Assembly (NCBI GenBank): GCA_027364995.1
Contig: DAHXOG010000005.1
Coordinates: 1-15,929, forward strand
Direction: 5' to 3'
DNA length: 15,929 nt
From: Candidatus Mancarchaeum sp.
GTDB taxonomy: Archaea > Micrarchaeota > Micrarchaeia > Micrarchaeales > Micrarchaeaceae
Shown: piece by piece, positions 6,640 to 14,567 of the stretch
Layout: every line of letters starts with the position of its first letter
Numbering within the stretch: the first letter of the stretch is position 1
Translations under genes and position numbers: made by a program
The notes under the pieces: generated by a model
Databases searched by the model: none
Told to the model about the DNA's origin: nothing
The model's input: the letters and a program-made list of their open reading frames with translations, nothing else

Positions 6640-6684
6640 CGGAATTGCATCTGAAATGGTTCTATGTATTTCAGGTGTATAGAT

Positions 6685-7635
6685 ATGGCTGAAAGGTTAA
6701 GGTATAATGATGGTTTTCCAAAGAGCATTAAAGATCTTTTAAGGGAGAAGGAGGTAAATGCAGATACTGCTTATCTTGGCATAGTTAAGAAGGTATTCGA
6801 TGAAGGAATATGGAAGGACAACAGGACTGGCATAAGGACAATTGCCGTTGCTGGAGCTATGTTCGATTATGATATGAAAAACGGCTTCCCCTTGCTTACA
6901 ACGAAAAAGATGCCGTTCAAGATGATAGCTTCGGAGCTTGAATTCTTTATAAAGGGGATAACAGATAAAAAATGGCTTCAGGACAGAGGAAATACCATAT
7001 GGAATGAATGGGCTAACCCTGAAAAGGCCCCATACGGGCATGACGATAAATCTAAGGCGCGCATGAGGGAAGAGCGTGATTTGGGCCCAGTATATGGCTG
7101 GCAGTGGAGGCATTTCGGGGCGGAGTACTTGGGATACGATACCGATTATACGGGAAAGGGCTTTGACCAGTTGGCCAGCGTAATTGAAACGCTTAAGAAG
7201 GACCCGGATAATAGGAGGATGATAGTATCTGCATGGAACCCTCAGCAGCTTGGACAAATGGCCTTGCCGCCATGCCATTGGGGATTCCAGGTGACTGTAA
7301 TTGACGGAAAACTTAATCTGTTATGGAATCAGAGATCAGTAGATACGATGGTTGGGCTGCCTTTCAACATAGCCAGCTATGGCTTATTATTACACCTAAT
7401 TGCTAAAGAGGCAGGCTTAAAAGAGGGCAAGCTCATCGGCTTCCTTGGAGATGTGCATATATATGAGAACCATATAGATGGGGCAAAGGAGCAGCTTTCC
7501 AGAGTTGCAAGGAAATACAATGCGCCAACATTGCGCACAGACAACTTCAAAAGCATATTTGACTGGAAATACACAGATAGCAGAATAGAGAATTATGAAA
7601 GCCACCCGAAGATAAGCTTCCCGATAGCGGTGTGA
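6685..7635 (+). CDS. thyA: Thymidylate synthase ThyA (folate-dependent)
   Basis: Converts dUMP and methylene-tetrahydrofolate to dTMP and dihydrofolate. Seen: DNRTGIRT near the N-terminus (phosphate-binding arginine loop), the RRMIVSAWNP segment, the catalytic cysteine C197 within PPCHWGFQ, and RSVDTMVGLPFNIASYGLLLHL for dUMP and folate binding, then GDVHIYENHID. The 316-residue length falls between the E. coli (264) and longer ThyA forms. I chose ATG 6685 over ATG 6664 because AGGTG sits 7 nt upstream and the TATA box at 6630 would barely include the earlier codon. Its end overlaps the folA translation signals. Ile codons are 15 ATA, 5 ATT and 1 ATC, matching the local bias, so there is no sign of very recent transfer. 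Very secure. Confidence 0.97.
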   Translation: MAERLRYNDGFPKSIKDLLREKEVNADTAYLGIVKKVFDEGIWKDNRTGIRTIAVAGAMFDYDMKNGFPLLTTKKMPFKMIASELEFFIKGITDKKWLQDRGNTIWNEWANPEKAPYGHDDKSKARMREERDLGPVYGWQWRHFGAEYLGYDTDYTGKGFDQLASVIETLKKDPDNRRMIVSAWNPQQLGQMALPPCHWGFQVTVIDGKLNLLWNQRSVDTMVGLPFNIASYGLLLHLIAKEAGLKEGKLIGFLGDVHIYENHIDGAKEQLSRVARKYNAPTLRTDNFKSIFDWKYTDSRIENYESHPKISFPIAV

Positions 7636-7637
7636 TT

Positions 7638-8120
7638 ATGGGCATTGGAATAGTAGTTGCAATGACTAGGGATAGGGTAATAGGCAACGATGGAAAAATA
7701 CCATGGCACATACGCGAGGAGTCTGAGCATTTCAAAAGGCTAACCTCAGGCAATACTGTGATAATGGGAAAGAACACGTGGCTATCGCTGCCGGAGAAGT
7801 TCAGGCCCTTGCCAGATAGGGTGAATATAATAGTGAGCTCTTCCCTTGGCGAACAAAAGGGCGCGATAGTATGCAGCACCATAAAAGAGGCCATCAAGGT
7901 GGCAGAGTCCATCAGCAATCGCGAAACATTCTGCATAGGTGGAGAGCAGCTTTACAAAACAATGCTGCCAATGGCAAATGTATTGCACGTATCATGGATA
8001 ATGGGCAACTATAACGGCAATGCCCATTTCCCTGAGATAAATTTTGCGGAATGGAAGCTCGATAAGGAGATAGAGAATACAAGATTTGTCTACGACAAAT
8101 ACTTGAGAAAACAAGAATAA
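7638..8120 (+). CDS. folA: Dihydrofolate reductase
   Basis: Reduces the dihydrofolate produced by ThyA back to tetrahydrofolate with NADPH. The 160-residue protein has all classical landmarks: IVVAMTRDRVIGNDGKIPWH with W23, the acidic substrate-binding residue E28 (Asp in E. coli), VIMGKNTWLSLP, and the NADPH-binding CIGGEQLY. ATG 7638 is preferred since GGTG at 7629-7632, inside the last thyA codons, lies 5 nt upstream. GTG 7632 would give a 4-nt overlap with the thyA TGA and is the alternative. Coupling of thyA and folA in one transcript keeps folate cycling balanced with dTMP synthesis. Confidence 0.97.
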   Translation: MGIGIVVAMTRDRVIGNDGKIPWHIREESEHFKRLTSGNTVIMGKNTWLSLPEKFRPLPDRVNIIVSSSLGEQKGAIVCSTIKEAIKVAESISNRETFCIGGEQLYKTMLPMANVLHVSWIMGNYNGNAHFPEINFAEWKLDKEIENTRFVYDKYLRKQE

Positions 8121-8197
8121 GAGAAAACGATTATTGAAGACCTCTCTGGATTATTTATTGGTTAAAAGGCCTCTTATCTGCATACTGATTATTCCAA

Positions 8198-8272
8198 TGG
8201 GCCTGGTGAGATTTGAACTCACGACCTACGGCTTATAAGACCGCCGCTCTGACCAAGCTGAGCTACAAGCCC
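8198..8272 (-). tRNA. tRNA-Ile (anticodon UAU)
   Basis: Read on the minus strand, the 75-nt gene folds into a full cloverleaf: acceptor GGGCTTG/CAGGCCC (one G-U), D-stem GCTC/GAGC, anticodon stem GCGGT/GCCGT with loop CTTATAA, T-stem GTGAG/CTCAC with loop TTCAAAT, and discriminator A73. The anticodon is TAT (8237-8235), which reads the AUA isoleucine codon. The body resembles tRNA-Ile(GAU) with G34 changed to U. There is no intron and no encoded CCA. Most archaea instead read AUA with a CAU anticodon modified to agmatidine, so this is unusual. The gene lies 111 nt downstream of aglB on the same strand; an AATAAATC element about 20 nt upstream is a weak promoter candidate. Confidence 0.96.
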
Positions 8273-8383
8273 ATTAGTTTGATGTTTGATTTATTGCGCA
8301 ACTGACGTTGTTACAGCATTGTTGCAAAGAATTATGCCGAAAAGCATATTTATTACTTTTGATAGTCTTATGATTTTATACGC

Positions 8384-11300
8384 TTACGGCATTGTGAGGT
8401 TGTTATGCACGTAGCTTGGCTTTGAAGGCACAGGTGCATTGCCTCCGGTGTAGTTGGTTATCTCGAGGATCCTCAATGGGTAAGTGCCGTTTACCAAGTT
8501 CTCTCCTGGAGTAGAGGTAACGTTAGGATATACCTGAGTGAATCCTGGGATTGAGCCGAACATGAATCCCTTGTAGAAGTTCGATACGTAGAATGATGAT
8601 GGTGCATCGGTTATGGTGTTGTTAGGGCCGTTCGGTGTGTAAACCACAAGGTATTGGACGAACTCTATGCCGTTTATGCTTGTAACTCCAAGATCGTATG
8701 ACAATGGTATCATTGCGTTTATTGCTGTGCCATTGCTGTCGTAGATCTGTATGCCGCCGTTCTTTGTGGGCGTTGTGCTTACGCATACAGTCTTATTTGA
8801 AAGCGAGTCGCCCACTGCAGTATATGCCTTTATGTATAGGTTCGTGCTGTTTGAAATGGAGCAGTAATAGTCTATGCTCTGCGAGCTGTTCGACCCTTCA
8901 AGCGCAGCCAATGGAAGGAAAGCGTATTCCGGATCATGCTCAAGCTCGCAAGGCGATGTGCCTAATGCATACGGTACAGGCGGAGATTGCGCTGCGCCCT
9001 GCGCTATTGCATAAGCCCTTGATGTTGCATTTATGTTAACGCAAGCCAAGAAGTCCAGCGCCTGCCATTTTTGTATAAGCCCCTGGTCAAACACCACATA
9101 ACGCGTCTGGTTTGTATTCATCATGTTGCGAAGCACTGCCGGTGTATAATTATCCTTCGGGCCAAGCACATAGCTTGCGGCCACTGCATAGTCCTCTGTT
9201 GGCCTTGCGTTGTCTCCGCGTATCACGGCATTGCTATGGCCGAACCAGTTTATCCAGTCGCCATAGTCCCACCATGCAAGAATGCGTGGCGCATTTGGAC
9301 CCACATTGGCGCGCATCCATGCTGCGGCATCAAGCCAATAACTGGGCACGACATTGCAGTAAAGGTCGTAGCCTATGCTTGATGTTATCGTATTGCATGC
9401 GGTCGCCGGGTTTGCTGAGTGAATAGCGCTTGCCTGAAGTGCAGATACAATGCTGCTTATCTCGCCGAGCATTAGGCTTCCGTTTACGGCGGTGCCTACG
9501 ATAAATATTATGAAAAATACTGCGAATATGGACCATAGCTGTTTTCTATAGCTGTCCATCTTGTGCATAAGTATAATTGCTATTATGAAAAGCAATGCGA
9601 ATATTGGAGATATGAAGAATACGCCTATGCTTAGCGCCCCTGTTATGTATAACTCAGCATTGTGCATCGGCTTCTGCTCGAAAAGGTCATCATACTTCGT
9701 TTTTGTTGCGAACTCGTATATGAAGCCTCCCGCGATCCCGAGCACTATGGCCAATATTATGCCATAGAATGATCCGAGCATTATCAATATGGCGCCTATT
9801 GCAACAAGCACGCTTATTATGGCCGCCTCGGCATACTTGAGCTTGAAGCCCGTCTTGAATAGGTATATGGCCTCCCCGAGTATTATGCACAGCATCAGTA
9901 TGAACACTGTGCCGAAGTGCGGAAGGTATTTTACCTCCGAAAAGCCAGCGAACATCAATGGCGTTATTATTGAAAGGTAGAGTATGGACGTATCGCTCTT
10001 CTTATAGAATACGCTTAGAGCTATAAGCACCAGCGCTATTATGCTTATTACCCACACCAGAATAGGCAATCCGAATATGTCTGCACCCAGGAATCCCAAA
10101 CCTGATGAGCCGAAGTTGTAGAGCGCTCCTGTTGGTATGAACTCCTCGACAGTCATGAACAATGGTGTTGAAGGCGTAGTAAACTTTTTGCTCAGGTTGA
10201 CATACGCCGTAATTGGCTTGCCCACTGGGGTAAAGGCTATTACTATAAAGGCTATTACCAGTATGAGCAGTATCCACTCCATATAAGCCTTCATGTCTAT
10301 TTCCTTGAATATGAGGTTGTACTTTGCCAGCAGCTTTGGGCCGTATTCTATTACGGCAACCACTATAAGCGCTATAAGCGGTCCGCTTATCGTTATTGGT
10401 ATGCCCAATATCTTAGGTATCCTTCCGGATAACGTGGCATGGTATGGTGAGTACATGGCCAGGAATATGGCTATTACGATTATGACTATGGCATTCATCT
10501 GGTAGAAGTACTTGCTGTTCTTGTTATGCAGCACGTTGACTACGCCCTGAAGCAGTATGTATATCGTCAATACGCCAGCATCTACGGTATAGTAGTGTGC
10601 GCCAAGGAATGTCGTCACGAATGCAAGGCCGGCCAATATGGCAAGGCGCTTGCTTTTCATATCGCGTATTGCAAGCATGTACGCTGCGAAGAAGAAGAAG
10701 AGCGTGAATATCCCCCAGGGCTCCAGCAATTGCTCGCCTGACACGAATGTCGTGTATAGCACTGGCATTGTGGATGCCAGCACAGCGCCTATAAGCGCGA
10801 TCTTCTCGCCATATTCATAATACAGTAGCATGAAAACTACAAACACAAGGAGTGCTGCGGTTATTGGAGGATATATGCCTCCGACGTAACTCATTAATGT
10901 GGTGGAGAATGTGGTATAGTGTGGCCCCATGGCGTTAGATAGATCATACCAGTACGCTTCAAGATACGGGACTACCGGTTGTATACGCATGCTCGTGCCT
11001 GCGGGAACTACCGGCCATGCGCTCGGCGATAAATATATCTGATATCCGAATGTCAATATGGATTCGGCGCTAAGCATATCGAAATAAGGGTCGAACTCGA
11101 AGAATTTCGGGGTTGTGCCCATGCTCATCATTCGCGTTCCCAATACGAGCAGCATAAGCAGCGCAAGCACAAGGTATGTCTTGTTTATCTGCATGCCTTT
11201 TGATGGCTTTACTATCGCTTCCTCTGCCTTTCCCGACGACAGCTTGTCAAGAAGTATGCGCTCCTCCTGCTCGTGGTCAGCTATCAGGCGGTCCTTCTCG

Positions 11301-11836
11301 TCCTTCTGGAGAGTCTCTATCCTTTCCTTGTCGGATTGCGAAAGGTTTATCGCATTCAATTCCCTTGAATGCCTGTCGGATAATGACTTCTCCTCCTGTA
11401 TGTGCTTTTCTATTATGGAATTGGCTGCGTTATATGATTTGAGGTTCTGCCTTAGCTCGGAAAGCTCAGTGGAGCTTTTCTGCTTCAGCTTATCCACATA
11501 AGCGATCTCTGACTTGGCCTCCTGCGCCCTTGATGCGCCCTTTGAAAAGTTGAACTTGAAAACGCCCTGCCATAAGCAGAGTATTATGCCTATTATCGAT
11601 AGTATTAATGCGTTTACCTCCACTAATGCCAGGGAAAACGCGAAGAAGTGTATGGCATTCATGAGATAGGACTCAAGCCATGTAAGCGTAGGTACAGCGA
11701 CAAGCCCGAATATGAATCCGATTACCGATATCTCGAAAAGCCTTAGCTTGGTCTTTTGCAAGAGTGCAAAGGCGAACAGCTCCCCGGGTATCGTTAGCGT
11801 CAAGAATGCTATTAAACCTACTAGCAATATATCCAT
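8384..11836 (-). CDS. aglB: Oligosaccharyltransferase AglB (STT3 family) with N-terminal membrane/coiled-coil extension
   Basis: Transfers a lipid-linked glycan to Asn in N-x-S/T sequons on the outer face of the membrane. Seen from residue ~219 on: a first transmembrane segment, the metal-binding loop EFDPYFD (D249), many hydrophobic segments, HYYTVDAG (D419), a TVEE loop at 562-565 like the TIXE/SVSE motif, and the catalytic/sequon-binding WWDYG at 855-859 followed by a large exported C-terminal domain. The N-terminus is atypical. Residues 1-95 hold about three hydrophobic helices, and 100-205 form a charged, Glu/Lys/Gln-rich probable coiled coil, before the STT3 core begins. At 1150 residues it is longer than typical AglB proteins. 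The ATG at 11836 is 30 nt downstream of uS3; AGGG lies 8 nt before the start. Confidence 0.95.
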   Translation of the reverse strand: MDILLVGLIAFLTLTIPGELFAFALLQKTKLRLFEISVIGFIFGLVAVPTLTWLESYLMNAIHFFAFSLALVEVNALILSIIGIILCLWQGVFKFNFSKGASRAQEAKSEIAYVDKLKQKSSTELSELRQNLKSYNAANSIIEKHIQEEKSLSDRHSRELNAINLSQSDKERIETLQKDEKDRLIADHEQEERILLDKLSSGKAEEAIVKPSKGMQINKTYLVLALLMLLVLGTRMMSMGTTPKFFEFDPYFDMLSAESILTFGYQIYLSPSAWPVVPAGTSMRIQPVVPYLEAYWYDLSNAMGPHYTTFSTTLMSYVGGIYPPITAALLVFVVFMLLYYEYGEKIALIGAVLASTMPVLYTTFVSGEQLLEPWGIFTLFFFFAAYMLAIRDMKSKRLAILAGLAFVTTFLGAHYYTVDAGVLTIYILLQGVVNVLHNKNSKYFYQMNAIVIIVIAIFLAMYSPYHATLSGRIPKILGIPITISGPLIALIVVAVIEYGPKLLAKYNLIFKEIDMKAYMEWILLILVIAFIVIAFTPVGKPITAYVNLSKKFTTPSTPLFMTVEEFIPTGALYNFGSSGLGFLGADIFGLPILVWVISIIALVLIALSVFYKKSDTSILYLSIITPLMFAGFSEVKYLPHFGTVFILMLCIILGEAIYLFKTGFKLKYAEAAIISVLVAIGAILIMLGSFYGIILAIVLGIAGGFIYEFATKTKYDDLFEQKPMHNAELYITGALSIGVFFISPIFALLFIIAIILMHKMDSYRKQLWSIFAVFFIIFIVGTAVNGSLMLGEISSIVSALQASAIHSANPATACNTITSSIGYDLYCNVVPSYWLDAAAWMRANVGPNAPRILAWWDYGDWINWFGHSNAVIRGDNARPTEDYAVAASYVLGPKDNYTPAVLRNMMNTNQTRYVVFDQGLIQKWQALDFLACVNINATSRAYAIAQGAAQSPPVPYALGTSPCELEHDPEYAFLPLAALEGSNSSQSIDYYCSISNSTNLYIKAYTAVGDSLSNKTVCVSTTPTKNGGIQIYDSNGTAINAMIPLSYDLGVTSINGIEFVQYLVVYTPNGPNNTITDAPSSFYVSNFYKGFMFGSIPGFTQVYPNVTSTPGENLVNGTYPLRILEITNYTGGNAPVPSKPSYVHNNLTMP

Positions 11837-11866
11837 GTATAAGCCCTATACTTAATTTGAGGCGAA

Positions 11867-12490
11867 TCAGCCGTTGAGTATGGATTTCGGCATCTCTATC
11901 TTGCTGATCTCCCTGTCCGGGAATACCGTACCAGGAGGAACTATCCTTACCCTTACGCCTATGGCGCCGTATTTAGGGTATGCAGTGGCGTCACCCTCAA
12001 GCACGAGATTGGTTACATCCCCAGCTTTTGGTATGTAGCCTACGCTCTTCCTTACTACCTTTGCCCTTGCTCCCTTTGCGGCGAGCTTGCCCCTTATTAT
12101 GATCTCGGCGCCCAATGCGCCGTTCTCCATTATGCTCCTGAGTGTGAATTGTATTATCTTTCTCGGGTTTATGGATCTTTCAAGCTTGAATGTTATGTCC
12201 TTGGCCACCAACAGAGGCTCAAGCATCTTGTTCTGCACCTCTATGACGCTTATCTGCGGGTTATTGACGTTGAAGTTCTTGCTTATTGATTCGGTGAGCT
12301 CGTTTATCGTCTTGCCCATCCTTCCTATTACCCTTCCAGGGTTTAGCACATACACCGTTATCCTTGTAAGCACTGGGGTTTTCTGTATCTCGACCCTCGA
12401 GAAGCCTGCCTTTGTAAGCTCCTTGCCGAGGAATTTTGATATGTTCATCTTTATTATAGCGTCATCTATAAACTTCGTTTCTATTGCCAT
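11867..12490 (-). CDS. rps3: 30S ribosomal protein uS3
   Basis: Small-subunit head protein lining the mRNA entry channel. The 207-residue sequence shows the N-terminal KH domain with the VIGRMG nucleic-acid loop (residues 54-59, from NPGRVIGRMGKTI) and the C-terminal domain segment GAEIIIRGKLAAKGARAKVVRKSVGYIPKAGD. It ends in a short SILNG tail without the acidic extension of many archaeal and eukaryotic uS3 proteins. The ATG at 12490 is 4 nt after the uL22 TGA. It is the last ribosomal gene in this run; aglB follows rather than uL29. Confidence 0.97.
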   Translation of the reverse strand: MAIETKFIDDAIIKMNISKFLGKELTKAGFSRVEIQKTPVLTRITVYVLNPGRVIGRMGKTINELTESISKNFNVNNPQISVIEVQNKMLEPLLVAKDITFKLERSINPRKIIQFTLRSIMENGALGAEIIIRGKLAAKGARAKVVRKSVGYIPKAGDVTNLVLEGDATAYPKYGAIGVRVRIVPPGTVFPDREISKIEMPKSILNG

Positions 12491-12494
12491 TGAA

Positions 12495-13121
12495 TCATGC
12501 CTTTTGTGTAGCTTTTATTGCCTCCTTTGAGCTCTTTGCTGTTGGAGCCTTTGGCTTCGGCTTGCTTTGCGCAGCCTTGGCGCGCTTTGAATGCAATACA
12601 TTGTTTAAATTGAGCATTTTTGTTGCCTTCTCTCCCAGCTTTACATCCTCAGCCGCGGCTATCCCTATCTCGACCTTGGCGAACTCAACGTCGGAATGCC
12701 TCATTGCCGCGAATCCGTAGCTGTCACTGTGGTAAAGCATGCCTTTTGATGGCGTCCTCCTGTATATCTGGGTCTTGTTGGCCGATGCATGCACTATGTA
12801 GAGCCCATCAGTGTCAAGCCCCTTGTTCTTGGCATTGCTTATGGCCATGCTTATGACCTTCATCACTATGGCAGCGCATTTCTTAGGGTAACGTCCCTTT
12901 CTGCCGCCCAGCTCGTGCCTTGATCCCATGCCCTTGTTGTGGTTCCTGTATGGGACCGCGGCGTTTTCATGCACTACCTTGGCAAGAGTCTCCACTGCAT
13001 CCTCCGCGTTCTTGTATCGCACGAAGTCGCATATTGCTCCCAAGTCCTTAAAGCTTGCGTTAAGGTCCTTTGCACCAGAGAATATTACCTTTCCCTTTTC
13101 CATATTGAACGAGTACTCCAA
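12495..13121 (-). CDS. rpl22: 50S ribosomal protein uL22 with Lys/Ala/Pro-rich tail
   Basis: Large-subunit protein whose beta-hairpin lines the peptide exit tunnel. Family-typical segments: YSF at the N-terminus, VPYRNHNKGMGSRHELGGRKGRYP, KKCAAIVMKVISMAISNAKNKGLD, and the RRTPSKG hairpin region. About 35 residues of low-complexity Lys/Ala/Pro sequence follow the folded part, a basic tail longer than usual. Start choice: TTG 13121 has GTGAT 4 nt upstream, the same GTGAT-plus-TTG arrangement seen for uL4. GTG 13130 (three codons earlier) is possible but has no Shine-Dalgarno and abuts the uS19 stop. The TTG start still keeps the conserved YS residues. Confidence 0.95.
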   Translation of the reverse strand: MEYSFNMEKGKVIFSGAKDLNASFKDLGAICDFVRYKNAEDAVETLAKVVHENAAVPYRNHNKGMGSRHELGGRKGRYPKKCAAIVMKVISMAISNAKNKGLDTDGLYIVHASANKTQIYRRTPSKGMLYHSDSYGFAAMRHSDVEFAKVEIGIAAAEDVKLGEKATKMLNLNNVLHSKRAKAAQSKPKPKAPTAKSSKEAIKATQKA

Positions 13122-13130
13122 ATAAATCAC

Positions 13131-13523
13131 TTATTTCTGCGACAGGAATTTGCTTCCGCGCGTTGCCTTTATTCCAGGCGCCGAGTGCTGCACGCGCTTT
13201 GTTGAGTATACGAACTCGCCGAGCCTGTGGCCCAGCATTGCGGGCTGTATCTCTATATGCTGATATTCCTTGCCGTTATAAACATCAAAAGAAAGGCCTA
13301 CCCAGGATGGCAGTATAAGGGCTTCGCGCCTCCTTGTCTTTATGCTGCGCTTTGAGCCTTTGGCTTTTACGCTCTCTATCTTTTCGTTGAGCTGCCTTAG
13401 CTGCAACGAGTTCCTCTTTAGCCAGCGCCTTTGCCTAGACTTTACCAGCTTGGTATACTCCGCCAGGCTGATATTTGCCGCGTCTTCCGGCAACCTTCCC
13501 TTATATGCTATCCTTTCGACCAT
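13131..13523 (-). CDS. rps19: 30S ribosomal protein uS19
   Basis: Small-subunit head protein that contacts A/P-site tRNAs through its tail. The C-terminal core is diagnostic: ALILPSWVGLSFDVYNGK followed by MLGHRLGEFVYSTKRVQHSAPGIKATRGS. A 60-residue archaeal N-terminal helical extension with many Arg/Lys residues precedes it, giving 130 residues in total. ATG at 13523; AGGT occurs twice within 18 nt upstream. The gene begins 23 nt after the GYLY-repeat protein stop and ends directly against the uL22 start region. Confidence 0.97.
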   Translation of the reverse strand: MVERIAYKGRLPEDAANISLAEYTKLVKSRQRRWLKRNSLQLRQLNEKIESVKAKGSKRSIKTRRREALILPSWVGLSFDVYNGKEYQHIEIQPAMLGHRLGEFVYSTKRVQHSAPGIKATRGSKFLSQK

Positions 13524-13546
13524 TCTAAAACCTATACCTTATGCAT

Positions 13547-13774
13547 TTACTTGCTCTTCCTTCCATGGGCCTGCTTTACCCTTGAAACATATCCGCTTGA
13601 GTCCACGAAGTACAGGTAGCCCTTTTCCCTGTCTACCTTTTCGCTTCCTACCTTTGCCTTCCTGCCGGACTTGTTTGACCTTGTCGGGTTCTGCCATACA
13701 TAACCGTCCTTTCCAAGATAATACAGGTATCCCTCTTCCCTCTTTATCGCTTCTCTAGATATTTTTTCTGCCAT
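13547..13774 (-). CDS. Small basic GYLY-repeat protein inserted between uL2 and uS19
   Basis: A 75-residue, highly basic protein made of two tandem units spaced 37 residues apart: KREEGYLYYLGKDGYVW (11-27) and DREKGYLYFVDSSGYVSR (48-65), separated by a Lys/Arg/Asn/Ser linker and followed by a basic tail. I recall similar two-unit basic proteins in genomes of other DPANN archaea, but I cannot name a characterised family. The position between uL2 and uS19 suggests a ribosome-associated or RNA-binding role; this is inference. The start at ATG 13774 is favoured by GGTG 6 nt upstream; ATG 13786 (four codons earlier) is possible. It has its own TATA candidates, so it may begin the uS19-uL22-uS3-aglB transcript. 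Confidence 0.82.
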   Translation of the reverse strand: MAEKISREAIKREEGYLYYLGKDGYVWQNPTRSNKSGRKAKVGSEKVDREKGYLYFVDSSGYVSRVKQAHGRKSK

Positions 13775-13796
13775 TTTCAACACCATTTTGTTGTAA

Positions 13797-13822
13797 TTTT
13801 ATATGCATGCAAAGCTTTTAAA
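13797..13822 (-). promoter_or_regulatory. Tandem TATA-like elements before the GYLY-repeat gene
   Basis: The minus strand carries TTTAAAAG (13822-13815) and ATATAAAA (13804-13797) in the 65-76 nt gap after uL2, the largest gap inside the ribosomal run. The first predicts a start near 13794 with a short leader containing the GGTG Shine-Dalgarno; the second predicts a start at about 13775, nearly leaderless. An internal promoter here would split the cluster into two transcription units. Confidence 0.5.
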
Positions 13823-13850
13823 TCACATCTTTTGTTTTGCTTTTCGATAA

Positions 13851-14564
13851 TTACTTCTTTTTCCTGCCTACGCGGCTTGCAGCTATATGTCCTACCTTCC
13901 TTCCAGGAGGCGCGTTCCTTGATGTCATGCTGCTCTTACCCTTGTGGTGCTGCTTGCCTCCGAATGGGTGGTCTACAGGATTCATCTTTACGCCACGGTT
14001 AGTTGGCCATGTCCTGTTTAATGTATGGCGCATGTAATGGTTCTTTCCGGCCTTCACTATCGGCTGGTCAGTTATTCCTGCACCGGCAACCATGCCAAGC
14101 TGTGCCCTGCAGTCAGGGTCTATCATTATGGTCTGCTTTGAAGGCAGCTTTATGCTTATGCTGCGCTCCGACTTTGCAGATATTACTGCGAATGCTCCGG
14201 CGCTCCTTACTAGCTTCCCTCCGTCGCCCTTTGTAACTTCTATATTGTAAACAGGGGCTCCTTCCGGCATGTCCCCGACCCTCACTATGCTGCCAAGCAC
14301 TGGCTTTGCATCTGGGCCCATAAATATCTTGTCGCCTATCTTTATGCCTTCAGGGGCGACGTAAAATCCCTTATCCATGTCTTCGTAAACTACGCACATC
14401 AATGGCGCAGTGTGACCTGTGTGGTTAAATATGTCTATTACCTCTGCGCTCATATTCACGTCCGGCGCTTTCTCAAAGCCTACGCTAATGTCGAATGTGT
14501 TGGGCAATTTCGTATATACGTTTGAGCCCTTTCCTCTTCTTTGCTGCCTTAGTTTCTTTCCCAT
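13851..14564 (-). CDS. rpl2: 50S ribosomal protein uL2
   Basis: Core large-subunit protein needed for subunit joining and the peptidyl-transferase centre. The 237-residue length is normal for archaea. Signature segments include TGHTAPLMCVVYED, LVRSAGAFAVISAKSE, QLGMVAGAGITDQPIVKAG and GVKMNPVDHPFGGK, then SRNAPPGRKVGHIAASRVG and a basic RKKK end. HPF in place of the bacterial HPH is the usual archaeal form. The ATG at 14564 follows the uL23 TAG by 3 nt, and the Shine-Dalgarno GGTG lies within the last uL23 codons, 6 nt upstream. Confidence 0.97.
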   Translation of the reverse strand: MGKKLRQQRRGKGSNVYTKLPNTFDISVGFEKAPDVNMSAEVIDIFNHTGHTAPLMCVVYEDMDKGFYVAPEGIKIGDKIFMGPDAKPVLGSIVRVGDMPEGAPVYNIEVTKGDGGKLVRSAGAFAVISAKSERSISIKLPSKQTIMIDPDCRAQLGMVAGAGITDQPIVKAGKNHYMRHTLNRTWPTNRGVKMNPVDHPFGGKQHHKGKSSMTSRNAPPGRKVGHIAASRVGRKKK

Positions 14565-14567
14565 TCA

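Noticed and set aside
6664..6684. ATG 6664 as the thyA start
   Set aside because: It lacks a Shine-Dalgarno and lies at the predicted transcription start; ATG 6685 has AGGTG 7 nt upstream.
8698..9426. Plus-strand open frames of around 100 codons opposite aglB
   Set aside because: They lie wholly antisense to conserved AglB coding sequence, are rich in Cys/His from reverse-complement codon bias, and resemble no family.
13911..13980. uL2 HPF in place of the bacterial HPH histidine motif
   Set aside because: Archaeal uL2 proteins commonly have DHPFGG at this position, so it is not a loss of a key residue.
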